NCBI GenBank assembly: GCA_021299455.1
Contig: JAJTGQ010000098.1
Coordinates: forward strand, 1-46,565
Direction: 5' to 3'
Origin: Flammeovirgaceae bacterium
Lineage (GTDB): Bacteria; Bacteroidota; Bacteroidia; Cytophagales; Cyclobacteriaceae
DNA length: 46,565 bases
Positions 8,767 through 17,824 of this stretch are shown one piece after another. The translations under genes were made by a program, and so were the position numbers. Every line of letters begins with the position of its first letter. The first letter of the stretch is position 1. Under the pieces are notes generated by a model. That model did no database searches. It had not been told where the DNA came from and saw only the letters and a program-made list of their open reading frames with translations.

Positions 8767-9548
8767 CAGTTACATTAGAAGAAAAAAAGAATCGCCTCTT
8801 CGTTGTTTTAGCTGCTTTGTTTCTAACGAACGCAATCATTGCCGAGCTAATTGGTGTAAAAATATTTTCGGGTGAAGGAGCGCTAGGCCTGGCACCCGCC
8901 CACCTTCATTTGCTGGGATTTGAAATGGATTTTAACCTGACGGCCGGTGCAGTTATATGGCCAGTGGTTTTTATCACCTCTGACTTGATCAATGAATATT
9001 TTGGCAAGCCAGGCGTAAAACGAATCAGCTATTTGGCCGCATTCTTTATTGCTTATTCTTTTCTTGTCATTTTTCTAACCATGGAATTACCTCCTTCCCA
9101 GTGGTGGCTGGATGCAAACAATAAAGACGCTGCGGGCAACTATTTCAATATGGACTTTGCCTTTAACAAAATTCTGGGACAAGGTCAACGGATTATTATT
9201 GCCTCCCTGGCGGCATTTCTTATCGGCCAACTTGTTGATGTTTATGTTTTCCAAAAGTTACGCAAACTCACAGGATCAAAAATGCTTTGGTTGCGCGCTA
9301 CCGGCTCTACGTTGGTCTCACAGTTTATTGACAGCTTTGTTGTGCTTTATCTGGCTTTTGTAGGAATTTTCTCCAACCAACAGATCCTTGCAATTGGTTT
9401 CACCAATTACATCTACAAATTTTCGGTAGCCATACTCCTCACTCCTCTCATTTACCTTGGCCACTATGTAATTGACCGTTATCTAGGAAAAGAGAACGCA
9501 GCCCGACTATCTGAGGAGTCTTCCAAGCAAAGTGGATCATTTCTTTAG
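8763..9548 (+). CDS. yhhQ: Queuosine precursor transporter, YhhQ/VUT family
   Basis: A 261-residue membrane protein with about six hydrophobic segments, matching the YhhQ (DUF165) family that takes up 7-cyano-7-deazaguanine-type precursors for tRNA queuosine. Family marks are the early AELIGVKIF block and SDLINEYFGKPGVKR. A less conserved insert near residues 105-130 (PPSQWW then KDAAGNYFN) lies between membrane segments. It overlaps rnz by four bases (ATGA), placing two tRNA-related functions in one transcript. Its end overlaps the converging methyltransferase gene by 12 bases. Confidence 0.9.
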   Translation: MTVTLEEKKNRLFVVLAALFLTNAIIAELIGVKIFSGEGALGLAPAHLHLLGFEMDFNLTAGAVIWPVVFITSDLINEYFGKPGVKRISYLAAFFIAYSFLVIFLTMELPPSQWWLDANNKDAAGNYFNMDFAFNKILGQGQRIIIASLAAFLIGQLVDVYVFQKLRKLTGSKMLWLRATGSTLVSQFIDSFVVLYLAFVGIFSNQQILAIGFTNYIYKFSVAILLTPLIYLGHYVIDRYLGKENAARLSEESSKQSGSFL

Positions 9549-10280
9549 CCGCAATACGTTATCCAAGATGATGGCTGCGGCAATTGAGGCATTAAGTGAC
9601 TCTGCCTGGCCAATACGCGGAATAGTAATGTGATTGGTGATTAAGCTATGCACCGCACCTGAAATCCCCTGTGATTCATTTCCGATCACTATAAAACCCT
9701 CTCCTCCAAAGTTTGTATCATAAATGGACCTGCCAACTAATGAGGCTCCGTAAACTGGCCAATCGGTTCCTACCAAATAGTTCGTCAATTGCGTATAGTA
9801 GATGTTCATTCGACAGAACGAGCCCATCGTAGCACTTATCACTTTGGGGTTGTACAAATCGGCCGTTTCTAGTGAAGCAATGATGTGCTTTATTCCATAC
9901 CAGTCGGCTGTGCGGATAATTGTACCCAAATTGCCAGGATCTCGGATGTCATCTAACACGAGCACAAATTCTTTGTTCAAGACTGGCGGGGATATGGGTT
10001 TCAGTTTGGCAATCGCTATGGCTGAGTTATTCGTCTGAAAGCTACTTGCCCCAGACAGCTCTCTTTCTGTTGTTTCGACTACCTCTATCCTATTCCGCCT
10101 AAGCAACGCTTCGTTTTCTCGGAGAAAATTTGCCGTGCCCGCAACCCAAATCACCTCAAAATCTGAATTCAACAGTTCAACAATTCCTTTGGCTCCTTCT
10201 ACCGTAAAACATTGTTCGTCTTTTCGGTATTTCTTTAATTGCAGAGATTTGATGAATTTAACTTTTGCTTTGGAAATCAT
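9537..10280 (-). CDS. TrmH/SpoU-family RNA 2'-O-methyltransferase
   Basis: A 247-residue SPOUT methyltransferase. An N-terminal substrate-binding domain (about 1-95, starting MISKAKVKFIKSLQLKKYR) precedes the knotted catalytic domain. The SpoU motifs are visible: LDDIRDPGNLGTIIRTADW (motif 1), VIGNESQGIS (motif 2) and IPRIGQAESLNASIAAAI (motif 3). These enzymes methylate a ribose in 23S rRNA or tRNA, with RlmB-like activity the nearest guess. The start is secure from family alignment, which means its 5' end overlaps the divergently transcribed TamL-like gene. Confidence 0.9.
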   Translation of the reverse strand: MISKAKVKFIKSLQLKKYRKDEQCFTVEGAKGIVELLNSDFEVIWVAGTANFLRENEALLRRNRIEVVETTERELSGASSFQTNNSAIAIAKLKPISPPVLNKEFVLVLDDIRDPGNLGTIIRTADWYGIKHIIASLETADLYNPKVISATMGSFCRMNIYYTQLTNYLVGTDWPVYGASLVGRSIYDTNFGGEGFIVIGNESQGISGAVHSLITNHITIPRIGQAESLNASIAAAIILDNVLRLKK

Positions 10281-12759
10281 TGGCTCTTTTGGGTTTAAAC
10301 AGGTATTACGAGTGCTCTCCGTTGGCGCGCTTCTACTCCTGTTGAACAGCTGCTCGTCTACCAGGTACCTCCAAGAAAATCAAAAGTTGCTATATCGCCA
10401 AACAATAGTGGCTCCCAGGCATATCAACAAGGATAATTTACAAGATCTGTATTCTCAGAAATCCGCTCGAAAAGTATTCGGCATTCCGATGAGTCTATTG
10501 GGTTGGATGTACCATAAAGGAGAAAACCACTTTAAAGGAGAAAAAAGTTATAGCAAAAAAAGATTTATCGAACGGAAAGAAAAAAAAGAAAAAAAGTTCG
10601 ATCGGAAAATAGCAAGAGCCAAGAACCTTCGAAAGAAAGACAATCTTGAATTCAGAAAGAAGAAGAAACAAGAATCGCTTGACAATAAAATTGAGAACGG
10701 AAATCATTTCATGCAGTGGGGCGATCAAACAGCCGTTTATGATTCAGCAAAGCTCCCGATCACCCTGGCAAAGATGAATAACTATCTTTTTATCAAAGGG
10801 TACTTTAACGGAAAAGTGGAAGCATCGGTGAAAGAAAATGGCCGAAAGGTTTCTATCATTTACACGGTTTCACCGGGGAAACCATACTTCATCGACACTC
10901 TTTTGCTGCGAATACCCGATCAAAAAGTGCTAACACTTTTGACAAACGATCTGGATGAAAGCAACATCAAAGAAGGCCAGCAATACGATCAGGAGCTGTT
11001 AACGAAAGAACGAGAGAGAATTGATAATTTTCTAAAAGATCGCGGCTATTACGATTTCAGTCGCCAGTATATTGATTTCCAGATTGACACAGTATCAAAA
11101 GGAAACCATCGTATTATACTTGTCCTCGAAATTAACAACCCACAACAAAGCGATCACCATAGGCAGTTTAAGATTGATTCAATCAATTTTACAACCGATG
11201 TTGGAGTAAAATCAATTGTACCCGGATTAAAACGGATCAACGATCCATACGAGAACATCACCTTTAATTATTTCAACTACCAATTCAGCCGAAAAATTCT
11301 GGCTTCACGTGTATTTCTAAAAAAAGACAGCCTTTACAGCAGAGCTCAAACCTTCAGAACGCAACGCCAGATGGCTAATTTGGATGTTTTCAAGTTTGTA
11401 AATGTAAATTATGATACATCTGGAGGCCGATTCATTGCCAATATTTTTGCAAGCCCGTTGGAACGATATGGCTGGTCTAACGAAGCGGGTGCTACCGTAA
11501 CCCAGGGCTTTCCCGGCCCCTACATCAGTAGTAATTTGAAATGGCGCAATCTTTTTGGAGGTTTGGAAATCCTTGAACTGAACGGTCGCTATGGGTTTGA
11601 AGGCGTTGCATCAGCAACCGAAACGGGAAACTTCTATCAAAGTACAGAAGCGATTGGAGGTGCGTCTATCACATTTCCCCGTTTTTTGTTTCCGCTCAGC
11701 AAGGCGGCCGTTTTTAGATACGCCAAATACAACCCAAGAACAAGGCTTTCAGGAAGCTATACTTATACCGATCGGCCAGAATACCAACGATCCATCACCA
11801 ATGTCTCAGCTTCATTCCTCTGGGACTTTAGTCAAAAACTAAGGGTGACTTTTACGCCCACCAGTTTGAACATTATTAATTCTACATTGGACCAAGCGTT
11901 TAGAAAACAGCTGGATAGTTTACAGCGCTTCCAAGGCAACAATCTAATCAACGCATTTAATCCATCTTTTGTCGGAAGTATGATCCTATCAATTACTTGG
12001 AACAATGACTATGGCAGTACAAAACGGCATTCGAGTTTAATAAGGGGAACCATTGAAAGTGGAGGCACACTTCTTAACCTTTACACTCCTCAAATCATCA
12101 TTAACCAAGGACTAGAACCATTTCAATTTATTCGCTTAAGTCTTGATTATCGGAGAAATACACTTATCAGCAAAACCGCTTCATTCTCTTATCGGATCAA
12201 TACTGGATTTGGACTCCCCTATAGCAACAACCAAATTCTTCCCTATGAGAAAAATTTCTTTAGTGGCGGCAGTAACAGCGTACGTGCCTGGCGCCCCAGG
12301 CGTCTGGGCGTTGGATCTGAACCTCCTCCACTATCTGGTAGTCCGGTTGATAATCCGGTTGGTAATCCGGAAAAAGACGGTTACTTCAACTACCAGTTTG
12401 AAAAACCCGGAGAAATCTTAATTGAAGGAAGTATGGAATGGCGGCAAAAGCTTTTTGGATTTGTTAACTACGCACTCTTCCTGGATGCTGGCAACGTTTG
12501 GGCGAATAGGCCCGGTGCCAGCGAAGCGGCTCAATTTAAAACCAATACCTTTCTAAGTGAATTTGGAGTAGGCACCGGATTCGGCTTGCGCTTCGATTTC
12601 ACTTTCCTAATTCTTCGACTTGACATAGGAATGAAAGTATGGGATCCTGCACGCCCTTCGAATGATAGGTTCGTGCTGGGCAACACGCGATTCATTGGGC
12701 CTTACGGAAAAAATAGCGAACCCGTTATTTACAATATCGGTATCGGCTATCCTTTCTAA
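10252..12759 (+). CDS. tamL: TamL-like outer-membrane lipoprotein of the BamA/TamA (Omp85) family
   Basis: About 835 residues from ATG 10252, with a hydrophobic leader ending in a lipobox (LLLLNSCSS), so it should be a lipoprotein. POTRA-like regions follow (for example IIYTVSPGKPYFIDTLLL), then a 16-strand barrel domain with GGSNSVRAWRPRRLG and a final aromatic residue (GIGYPF). This is the architecture of Bacteroidota TamL, the lipidated TamA counterpart in outer-membrane assembly. An unusual very Lys/Glu-rich insert lies at about residues 93-150. The start is uncertain: TTG 10270 is an alternative, and both overlap the divergent methyltransferase gene. No tamB is adjacent. Confidence 0.85.
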   Translation: MNLTFALEIIGSFGFKQVLRVLSVGALLLLLNSCSSTRYLQENQKLLYRQTIVAPRHINKDNLQDLYSQKSARKVFGIPMSLLGWMYHKGENHFKGEKSYSKKRFIERKEKKEKKFDRKIARAKNLRKKDNLEFRKKKKQESLDNKIENGNHFMQWGDQTAVYDSAKLPITLAKMNNYLFIKGYFNGKVEASVKENGRKVSIIYTVSPGKPYFIDTLLLRIPDQKVLTLLTNDLDESNIKEGQQYDQELLTKERERIDNFLKDRGYYDFSRQYIDFQIDTVSKGNHRIILVLEINNPQQSDHHRQFKIDSINFTTDVGVKSIVPGLKRINDPYENITFNYFNYQFSRKILASRVFLKKDSLYSRAQTFRTQRQMANLDVFKFVNVNYDTSGGRFIANIFASPLERYGWSNEAGATVTQGFPGPYISSNLKWRNLFGGLEILELNGRYGFEGVASATETGNFYQSTEAIGGASITFPRFLFPLSKAAVFRYAKYNPRTRLSGSYTYTDRPEYQRSITNVSASFLWDFSQKLRVTFTPTSLNIINSTLDQAFRKQLDSLQRFQGNNLINAFNPSFVGSMILSITWNNDYGSTKRHSSLIRGTIESGGTLLNLYTPQIIINQGLEPFQFIRLSLDYRRNTLISKTASFSYRINTGFGLPYSNNQILPYEKNFFSGGSNSVRAWRPRRLGVGSEPPPLSGSPVDNPVGNPEKDGYFNYQFEKPGEILIEGSMEWRQKLFGFVNYALFLDAGNVWANRPGASEAAQFKTNTFLSEFGVGTGFGLRFDFTFLILRLDIGMKVWDPARPSNDRFVLGNTRFIGPYGKNSEPVIYNIGIGYPF

Positions 12760-12768
12760 TTTGGAATT

Positions 12769-14841
12769 CTAATACGACAATAATTTTCCGAGCTCGTTTT
12801 TGACTTTCTCAGCACTAGGCAACATCATTCGTTCCAATTCTACATTAAGTGGAATGGCAGGAAGGCTGACCGCCCCAAACGTCCAAACGGGTGCATCCAG
12901 GAAATGAAACAGCTCTTTTGAGATTCTTCCAGCCAACGACTCCGCAAAAGAATTTAGCAACGGTTCTTCTGTTAGCACAAACGCACGGCCATGACTTTTT
13001 ACACTTTCGATAATCATATCCCAATCAACGGGATTTAGGGTTCGCAAATCAATAATTTCAATCTGACCTTTGAATGATTGGGAAGCTTCTTTCGCCCAGT
13101 ACACGCCCATCCCGTAGGTGATCACCACTGCGCTCTCACCTGCCTTTATTTTTTCTTCGTTTGCTAGCTGGACCTGACGTGCTTTGCCTAACGGGATGAC
13201 ATAGTCCTCATCGGGCTCGATGGTTTTTGCATCTAGCGTGCCGGGAACTTTGCTCCAATACAAACCCTTGTGTTCTAACATCACAACCGGATTGGGATCA
13301 TTGAAAGATGCTTTCATCAAACCTTTCATATCAGCCGCATTGGAAGGGTATACTACTTTTATTCCGCGAATTGTTAGCAATGTTGATTCAATGCTGCCAG
13401 AATGATAAGGACCTCCCCCACCGTAAGCTCCGATGGGAACTCTGATCAGCGATTGAATGGGAAACTTTCCTTTAGAGAGATAACAACTTTTTGAAAGCTC
13501 TTCCACCAATTGATTCATAGCCGGCCAGATGTAATCGGCAAACTGGATCTCAACAATAGGTTTCACCCCAACCGCAGACATGCCGGCTGTCGATCCAACG
13601 ATATACGCCTCCTGAATGGGCGTATTAAAGACGCGATCTTCACCGTACTTCTGAGCCAACGTAGCGGCTTCTCTAAATACACCGCCCAATCGCGCACCAA
13701 CATCCTGGCCATAAAAAATTGCTTCGGGATGATATCTCAAAATTTCGTCTACTGCATGAAGGGCTGCATCCACCATCGTCACCTTTTCACCACTTTTTGG
13801 AGATCTAGTTCCCTTCTCTTCCAGAATTTCTGTGAGCGCAAATTCATGCGAGTCAAAATCCGTTGGATCAGGATCAGGCATTAACAAAGCCTGCTCATAG
13901 TCTTCTTGTACTTTTTTTCTCGAACGATCTTGAATTTTCTTGAGCGATGCCGAAGATTGACCATTCGCTAAGAGATAGGCTTCCAATTTAACAATCGGAT
14001 CGTCTTTTTCTTGTTCCAACAAATTTTCTCCGCGATACCACTCTTTCCTCACGCCTGAAGTATGATGCCCTAGCAGTGGGCATTTCGCATGAACCAATAT
14101 TGGCCTTCGCTCTTTTCTTACAAAATCGAATGCTCTCATTAGGCTATTGTAACTTTCTATAAAGTCAGAACCATCCACTCGCATCCGTTCAAGTCCTTTG
14201 AAACCAGCTGCATACTCGTAGGCATCCATCGTACGCATTTCCCTACCGGTAGCGGATATTCCCCAATCATTGTCTTGCACCAAATAGATAATTGGCAACT
14301 TTTTCAACACCGCCATTTGGAAGGCTTCTGCCACTTCGCCTTCTGTTACTGAGCCATCACCCAGTGAACAAAGGACTATGCTTTCTTTTTCGACCAACAA
14401 TCCTTGAGAATGTAAATAAGCCAGGCCATGTGCCATTCCTGTGGCAGGGATCGCCTGCATACCTGTGGCTGAGCTCTGATGTGGAATAGTAGGAAAGCCT
14501 TTTCTCTTCAATGAAGGATGGCCGTAATAAGTTCTGCCGCCTGAAAAGGGGTCATCTTTTTTGGCCAGCAGTTGTAGCATTAGTTCCAGAGGCGAGAGCC
14601 CGATGGCCAATAGCATAGATTCATCACGATAGTATGGCGAGGCGAAATCATTTGCCGTTAATAGAAACCCCGCAGCGAGTTGTATCGCTTCATGGCCTCG
14701 AGAGGTACTATGTACGTAGCGACTACATATATCTCGATTGACATCATATAGTTGCGCCATAGAACGAGCTATGCACATGAGCTCATAAGCTCTCAATGCG
14801 ACAGCATTGACTATCAGTGTCTTCTGTTTGACCTCCTCCAT
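12769..14841 (-). CDS. 2-oxoacid dehydrogenase E1, fused alpha and beta subunits (branched-chain type)
   Basis: A 690-residue fusion of the alpha (about 1-345) and beta (about 354-690) subunits of thiamine-diphosphate-dependent E1. The alpha half has the ThDP motif GDGSVTEGEVAEAF (161-174) closed by Asn191; the beta half has NTPIQEAYIVGSTAGMSAVG and GPYHSGSIES. This layout fits the branched-chain 2-oxoacid dehydrogenase E1 (2-oxoisovalerate) common in Bacteroidota, feeding branched acyl-CoA to fatty-acid synthesis. A pyruvate-type role cannot be excluded. E2 and E3 genes are not adjacent. It converges with the TamL gene and diverges from the kinase gene. Confidence 0.9.
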   Translation of the reverse strand: MEEVKQKTLIVNAVALRAYELMCIARSMAQLYDVNRDICSRYVHSTSRGHEAIQLAAGFLLTANDFASPYYRDESMLLAIGLSPLELMLQLLAKKDDPFSGGRTYYGHPSLKRKGFPTIPHQSSATGMQAIPATGMAHGLAYLHSQGLLVEKESIVLCSLGDGSVTEGEVAEAFQMAVLKKLPIIYLVQDNDWGISATGREMRTMDAYEYAAGFKGLERMRVDGSDFIESYNSLMRAFDFVRKERRPILVHAKCPLLGHHTSGVRKEWYRGENLLEQEKDDPIVKLEAYLLANGQSSASLKKIQDRSRKKVQEDYEQALLMPDPDPTDFDSHEFALTEILEEKGTRSPKSGEKVTMVDAALHAVDEILRYHPEAIFYGQDVGARLGGVFREAATLAQKYGEDRVFNTPIQEAYIVGSTAGMSAVGVKPIVEIQFADYIWPAMNQLVEELSKSCYLSKGKFPIQSLIRVPIGAYGGGGPYHSGSIESTLLTIRGIKVVYPSNAADMKGLMKASFNDPNPVVMLEHKGLYWSKVPGTLDAKTIEPDEDYVIPLGKARQVQLANEEKIKAGESAVVITYGMGVYWAKEASQSFKGQIEIIDLRTLNPVDWDMIIESVKSHGRAFVLTEEPLLNSFAESLAGRISKELFHFLDAPVWTFGAVSLPAIPLNVELERMMLPSAEKVKNELGKLLSY

Positions 14842-14863
14842 TTGAGTGACTCACTATTTTCGA

Positions 14864-14895
14864 CAAATATACATTTAGCTGGAAGTCTATTCCAA
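14864..14895 (-). promoter_or_regulatory. Bacteroidota-type promoter of the E1 gene
   Basis: On the minus strand TTG (14895-14893) is followed after 21 bases by TATATTTG (14871-14864), a full match to TAnnTTTG. The expected transcription start is 5-8 bases further on, about 15 bases before the ATG at 14841. Confidence 0.6.
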
Positions 14896-14936
14896 AACAA
14901 CAAATGAATCAAAGAAGATGCTAATTTTGTGTCCGA

Positions 14937-16826
14937 ATGAATTTGTTTGATACCATCAGTAGTATTGGTCTAGCTTCTGGAAATAGTATCGCTAACCGAT
15001 ACATAAAAATTACCAACCGGGTAAGTCTTTTGATTTCAGTTTTCGTACTGGTAGCAGCTGGTGGTGCTGTCTTGTATTTTGGTTTTACACCAACCGTACT
15101 TTTAACATTATCATTTGTCTTTGTCCCACTGTTTTCCTTAGCCTTAAATCATTTCGGTTTTACTGACATTAGCAGATTTTTTCTTTCTATTAGTATTTGC
15201 CTGGCCGCTTTGGTTCTCTCTCTTTTTGATAAAACGCATTTTGTCATTATCGAAGAAACACAGTTTTATGAATTCCGAGTTTTTATGCTGGGAGCCAGCA
15301 TTCTGCCATTTATCCTTTTTAGTTTATCAGAGACGAAGTTGTGGGTGCTGTCCTTATTAACTAACCTTTTGCTTTTACTTCTTTATGATTCTATCCACAA
15401 CTTTTTTAGCCTTGGCTACTTTCAGTTGGGTCTTAAAAATCCTGAGTACCCTTTTCAGAATTTTGTGTTCGCTTCGAGCTTTGCGATACTGGCTGGATGT
15501 ACATATTTCTTGAAAAGGAGTTTCGAAAAATATGAAGTAAAGAGTCATCTTTTAATAGATGAGTTATCTGCCAAACAGAAACAATTAGAATTTAGCAATC
15601 AAGAAATTGAAAGGCAACGAAAAACACTTGCGGAGGAAAATTCAGTATTGAACAAGGAGCTTATTGAAAAAAATAGCCAGCTGGTTCAAACCAACGAGGC
15701 GCTTATACAGCATAATCATGATTTACAGCAGTTTTCCTATACTGTTTCACACAACCTTAGAGGGCCAGTAGCCAGTTTACTTGGTCTGTTGAGTCTTACC
15801 AATCAGTCGATCCTGGACGAAGAAACAAATGAACTTTTTCATCACATCAAAAAATCTGCATCTTCGCTAGATACGATTATTAAAGACCTCGGGAGTATCA
15901 TTGATATCAGAAATTCAGTGTTCCAAGTTAAACAACATGTTACTTTTCAAGACGAGGTAAATCATATTATAAACCTGCTTCAAAACGAGATTAAAGAACA
16001 TGAAGTCACTATCATTTCTGACTTCACGGCTGTTACCGACATCTATTCTATGAAACCGATGGTCAATAGTATTTTATACAATCTCATTAGTAACTCAATC
16101 AAATATCGCTCACGAGATCGCAATGCCGTGATAAAAGTTTCTTCAGTAAAAGAAGGTTCTTCGGTAAAGATATCTGTTACTGATAACGGACTAGGTCTAG
16201 ATATTGACAAATTCAAAGAAAAACTCTTCGGCTTGTATAAAAGATTTCATTCCCATGTAGATGGAAAAGGCCTTGGTCTTTTTCTGGTAAAACTTCAAAC
16301 TGAGTCGTTAGGTGGCAAGGTGCATATTGAAAGTGTTCTTGGATCAGGAACCACCATTGATATCTTTATTCCCAACATCACCAACCCAGACCACCAAATT
16401 ATAATGGATAAAGAATGGGGGCGATTATTTTACGATGCCCTTGAAGACACCACGATAGTAGTTTGGAAAAGAGCTTTGACCGTTGCTGAGTTTTTGGAGT
16501 TCTACCAACAGTGTGTTGACTTTGCCAATTCCCAATTATGCGCTAATTGGATTGTTGAAATCAAGCGCGGTACGAAAGTCGAAGAAAACAATATCGAATT
16601 CCAACAAGCAAGGTTGAAATTTGCAAATGAACTAAAGCGAACAAGCTTAAAAAGGCTGGGTTATGTTATCTCAGAAGCTAATGAACCACCCGATTTTGAG
16701 GAATATAAAAAGCATATGATTGCATTCTACCAGGGAAAAATCAGCTTTTTTAGAACTATTCAAGATGCGCAAATTTGGATAGCCTCGGAGTTAAAAAAGG
16801 AAAAAGAAGTACGAGTACAATCTTAG
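14937..16826 (+). CDS. Membrane sensor histidine kinase with an extra C-terminal domain
   Basis: A 629-residue kinase. Residues 30-195 hold about six to seven membrane segments with no large periplasmic domain, followed by a coiled coil (200-265). The HisKA H-box SYTVSHNLRGPVAS places the phosphorylated His at 272; the N-box is near NLISNSIKY (382-390), with DNGLG (416-420) and GKGLGLFL (443-450). After the ATPase domain, residues 490-629 form an extra alpha/beta domain reminiscent of STAS-like (SpoIIAA-like) proteins, not a receiver. No response regulator is adjacent, so it is an orphan kinase. A TAATTTTG element at 14922-14929 could be its -7 box. Confidence 0.88.
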   Translation: MNLFDTISSIGLASGNSIANRYIKITNRVSLLISVFVLVAAGGAVLYFGFTPTVLLTLSFVFVPLFSLALNHFGFTDISRFFLSISICLAALVLSLFDKTHFVIIEETQFYEFRVFMLGASILPFILFSLSETKLWVLSLLTNLLLLLLYDSIHNFFSLGYFQLGLKNPEYPFQNFVFASSFAILAGCTYFLKRSFEKYEVKSHLLIDELSAKQKQLEFSNQEIERQRKTLAEENSVLNKELIEKNSQLVQTNEALIQHNHDLQQFSYTVSHNLRGPVASLLGLLSLTNQSILDEETNELFHHIKKSASSLDTIIKDLGSIIDIRNSVFQVKQHVTFQDEVNHIINLLQNEIKEHEVTIISDFTAVTDIYSMKPMVNSILYNLISNSIKYRSRDRNAVIKVSSVKEGSSVKISVTDNGLGLDIDKFKEKLFGLYKRFHSHVDGKGLGLFLVKLQTESLGGKVHIESVLGSGTTIDIFIPNITNPDHQIIMDKEWGRLFYDALEDTTIVVWKRALTVAEFLEFYQQCVDFANSQLCANWIVEIKRGTKVEENNIEFQQARLKFANELKRTSLKRLGYVISEANEPPDFEEYKKHMIAFYQGKISFFRTIQDAQIWIASELKKEKEVRVQS

Positions 16827-16828
16827 AC

Positions 16829-16960
16829 CTACCAAGATTCGCATAGTTGATAGGCCGCCCTCAGTTTTCTAATCAATCGTTCTGACTCCGAAAAACCCAG
16901 GGTCTGTTGCGCAGCTATAGGCGTCTTCTGGTCTTTGATGAGTTTCATAGATAATTCCAT
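16829..16960 (-). CDS. Small ORF of 43 codons after trpA
   Basis: ATG 16960 (alternative 16948) opens 43 codons ending TAG, starting MELSMKLIKDQKTPIAAQQ and ending YQLCESW. The frame is open upstream to just past the trpA stop, about 26 more codons without ATG. It is basic and helix-prone; the stretch AAQQTLGFSESERLIRKLR recalls a helix-turn-helix but is too short to assign. It occupies nearly all the space between trpA and the converging kinase gene, so it could be the last member of the trp operon. No family recognised. Confidence 0.35.
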   Translation of the reverse strand: MELSMKLIKDQKTPIAAQQTLGFSESERLIRKLRAAYQLCESW

Positions 16961-17047
16961 TTTGTACACTAAACTTGACACTTTTGAAACGATAGAATCC
17001 TTTTGTAACGATTGGATGGATGATGGTAGTGATCTTACTTTTTACAA

Positions 17048-17818
17048 TTATCTGAGCCCTTTTATGAATCGAGTGATATCCGAGTCCAGATCAGTGCTGT
17101 TTTTTAGAAGATTAATGAAAGCACTCCCGACAATGCCGCCTGACGAATACTTGCTCACCGCTGCAAACGTTTCATGATTAGAAACCCCAAATCCAATTAG
17201 AAAAGGGTTTTCTAACTTCATGTCTTGCAATCTTTTGAAATACGATTCTTGCTCGGTAGAAAATCCTTGCTGCGCACCCGTAGTACTAGACGAAGAAACC
17301 GCGTAAATAAATCCGTTAGAAGCTGCGTCAATTTTTCGAATCCGTTTTTCTGAAGTAGTCGGAGAGATCAAAAAGGTATTGGTCAATTCGTTTTCATCAA
17401 CAATTTTTTTATACATCAACAGGTATTCGTCTACGGGTAGGTCTGGGAGAATTAGACCATCTACACCCACTCTTGCTGCTTCCTTTACAAATTTTTCAAA
17501 CCCAAATTGTAAGACCGGATTCAGATAGCCCATCAAAATAATGGGAAGGCTTACACATTTTCGAATCCCTCTAACTTGTTCTAGTAACAGATGCAGGTTC
17601 ATTCCATTATCTAGAGCAATCTTATTACTTTCCTGAATAGTAGGCCCATCCGCAATCGGGTCAGAAAACGGAATACCAATTTCAATGATATCTACACCTG
17701 CTTTTTCGAGATGTTGAGCGATTGGAATAGTAGCTGTGAGCGTTGGAAAACCTGCTGTATAATAAACTGAAAGCAAGCTTTTCCTTTTTGATTTGAATAG
17801 TTCTTTAATTCGATTCAT
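17048..17818 (-). CDS. trpA: Tryptophan synthase alpha subunit
   Basis: A 256-residue TIM-barrel enzyme that cleaves indole-3-glycerol phosphate and channels indole to TrpB. Family signatures: YYTAGFPTL at about 19-27, the catalytic-Glu block DIIEIGIPFSDPIADGP, the catalytic Asp in VDGLILPDLPVDE, and the phosphate-binding loop GFGVSNHE. It starts six bases after the trpB stop and is the last biosynthetic gene of the E-G-D-C-F-B-A operon. Confidence 0.97.
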   Translation of the reverse strand: MNRIKELFKSKRKSLLSVYYTAGFPTLTATIPIAQHLEKAGVDIIEIGIPFSDPIADGPTIQESNKIALDNGMNLHLLLEQVRGIRKCVSLPIILMGYLNPVLQFGFEKFVKEAARVGVDGLILPDLPVDEYLLMYKKIVDENELTNTFLISPTTSEKRIRKIDAASNGFIYAVSSSSTTGAQQGFSTEQESYFKRLQDMKLENPFLIGFGVSNHETFAAVSKYSSGGIVGSAFINLLKNSTDLDSDITRFIKGLR

Positions 17819-17824
17819 CGGCTG

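Noticed and set aside
10135-10251. Upstream extension of the TamL-like frame
   Set aside because: It is antisense to the conserved start of the methyltransferase and would place residues before a lipoprotein signal peptide.
16935-17177. 80-residue plus-strand ORF between the kinase and trpA
   Set aside because: Most of it is antisense to the trpA 3' end and it has no family resemblance.
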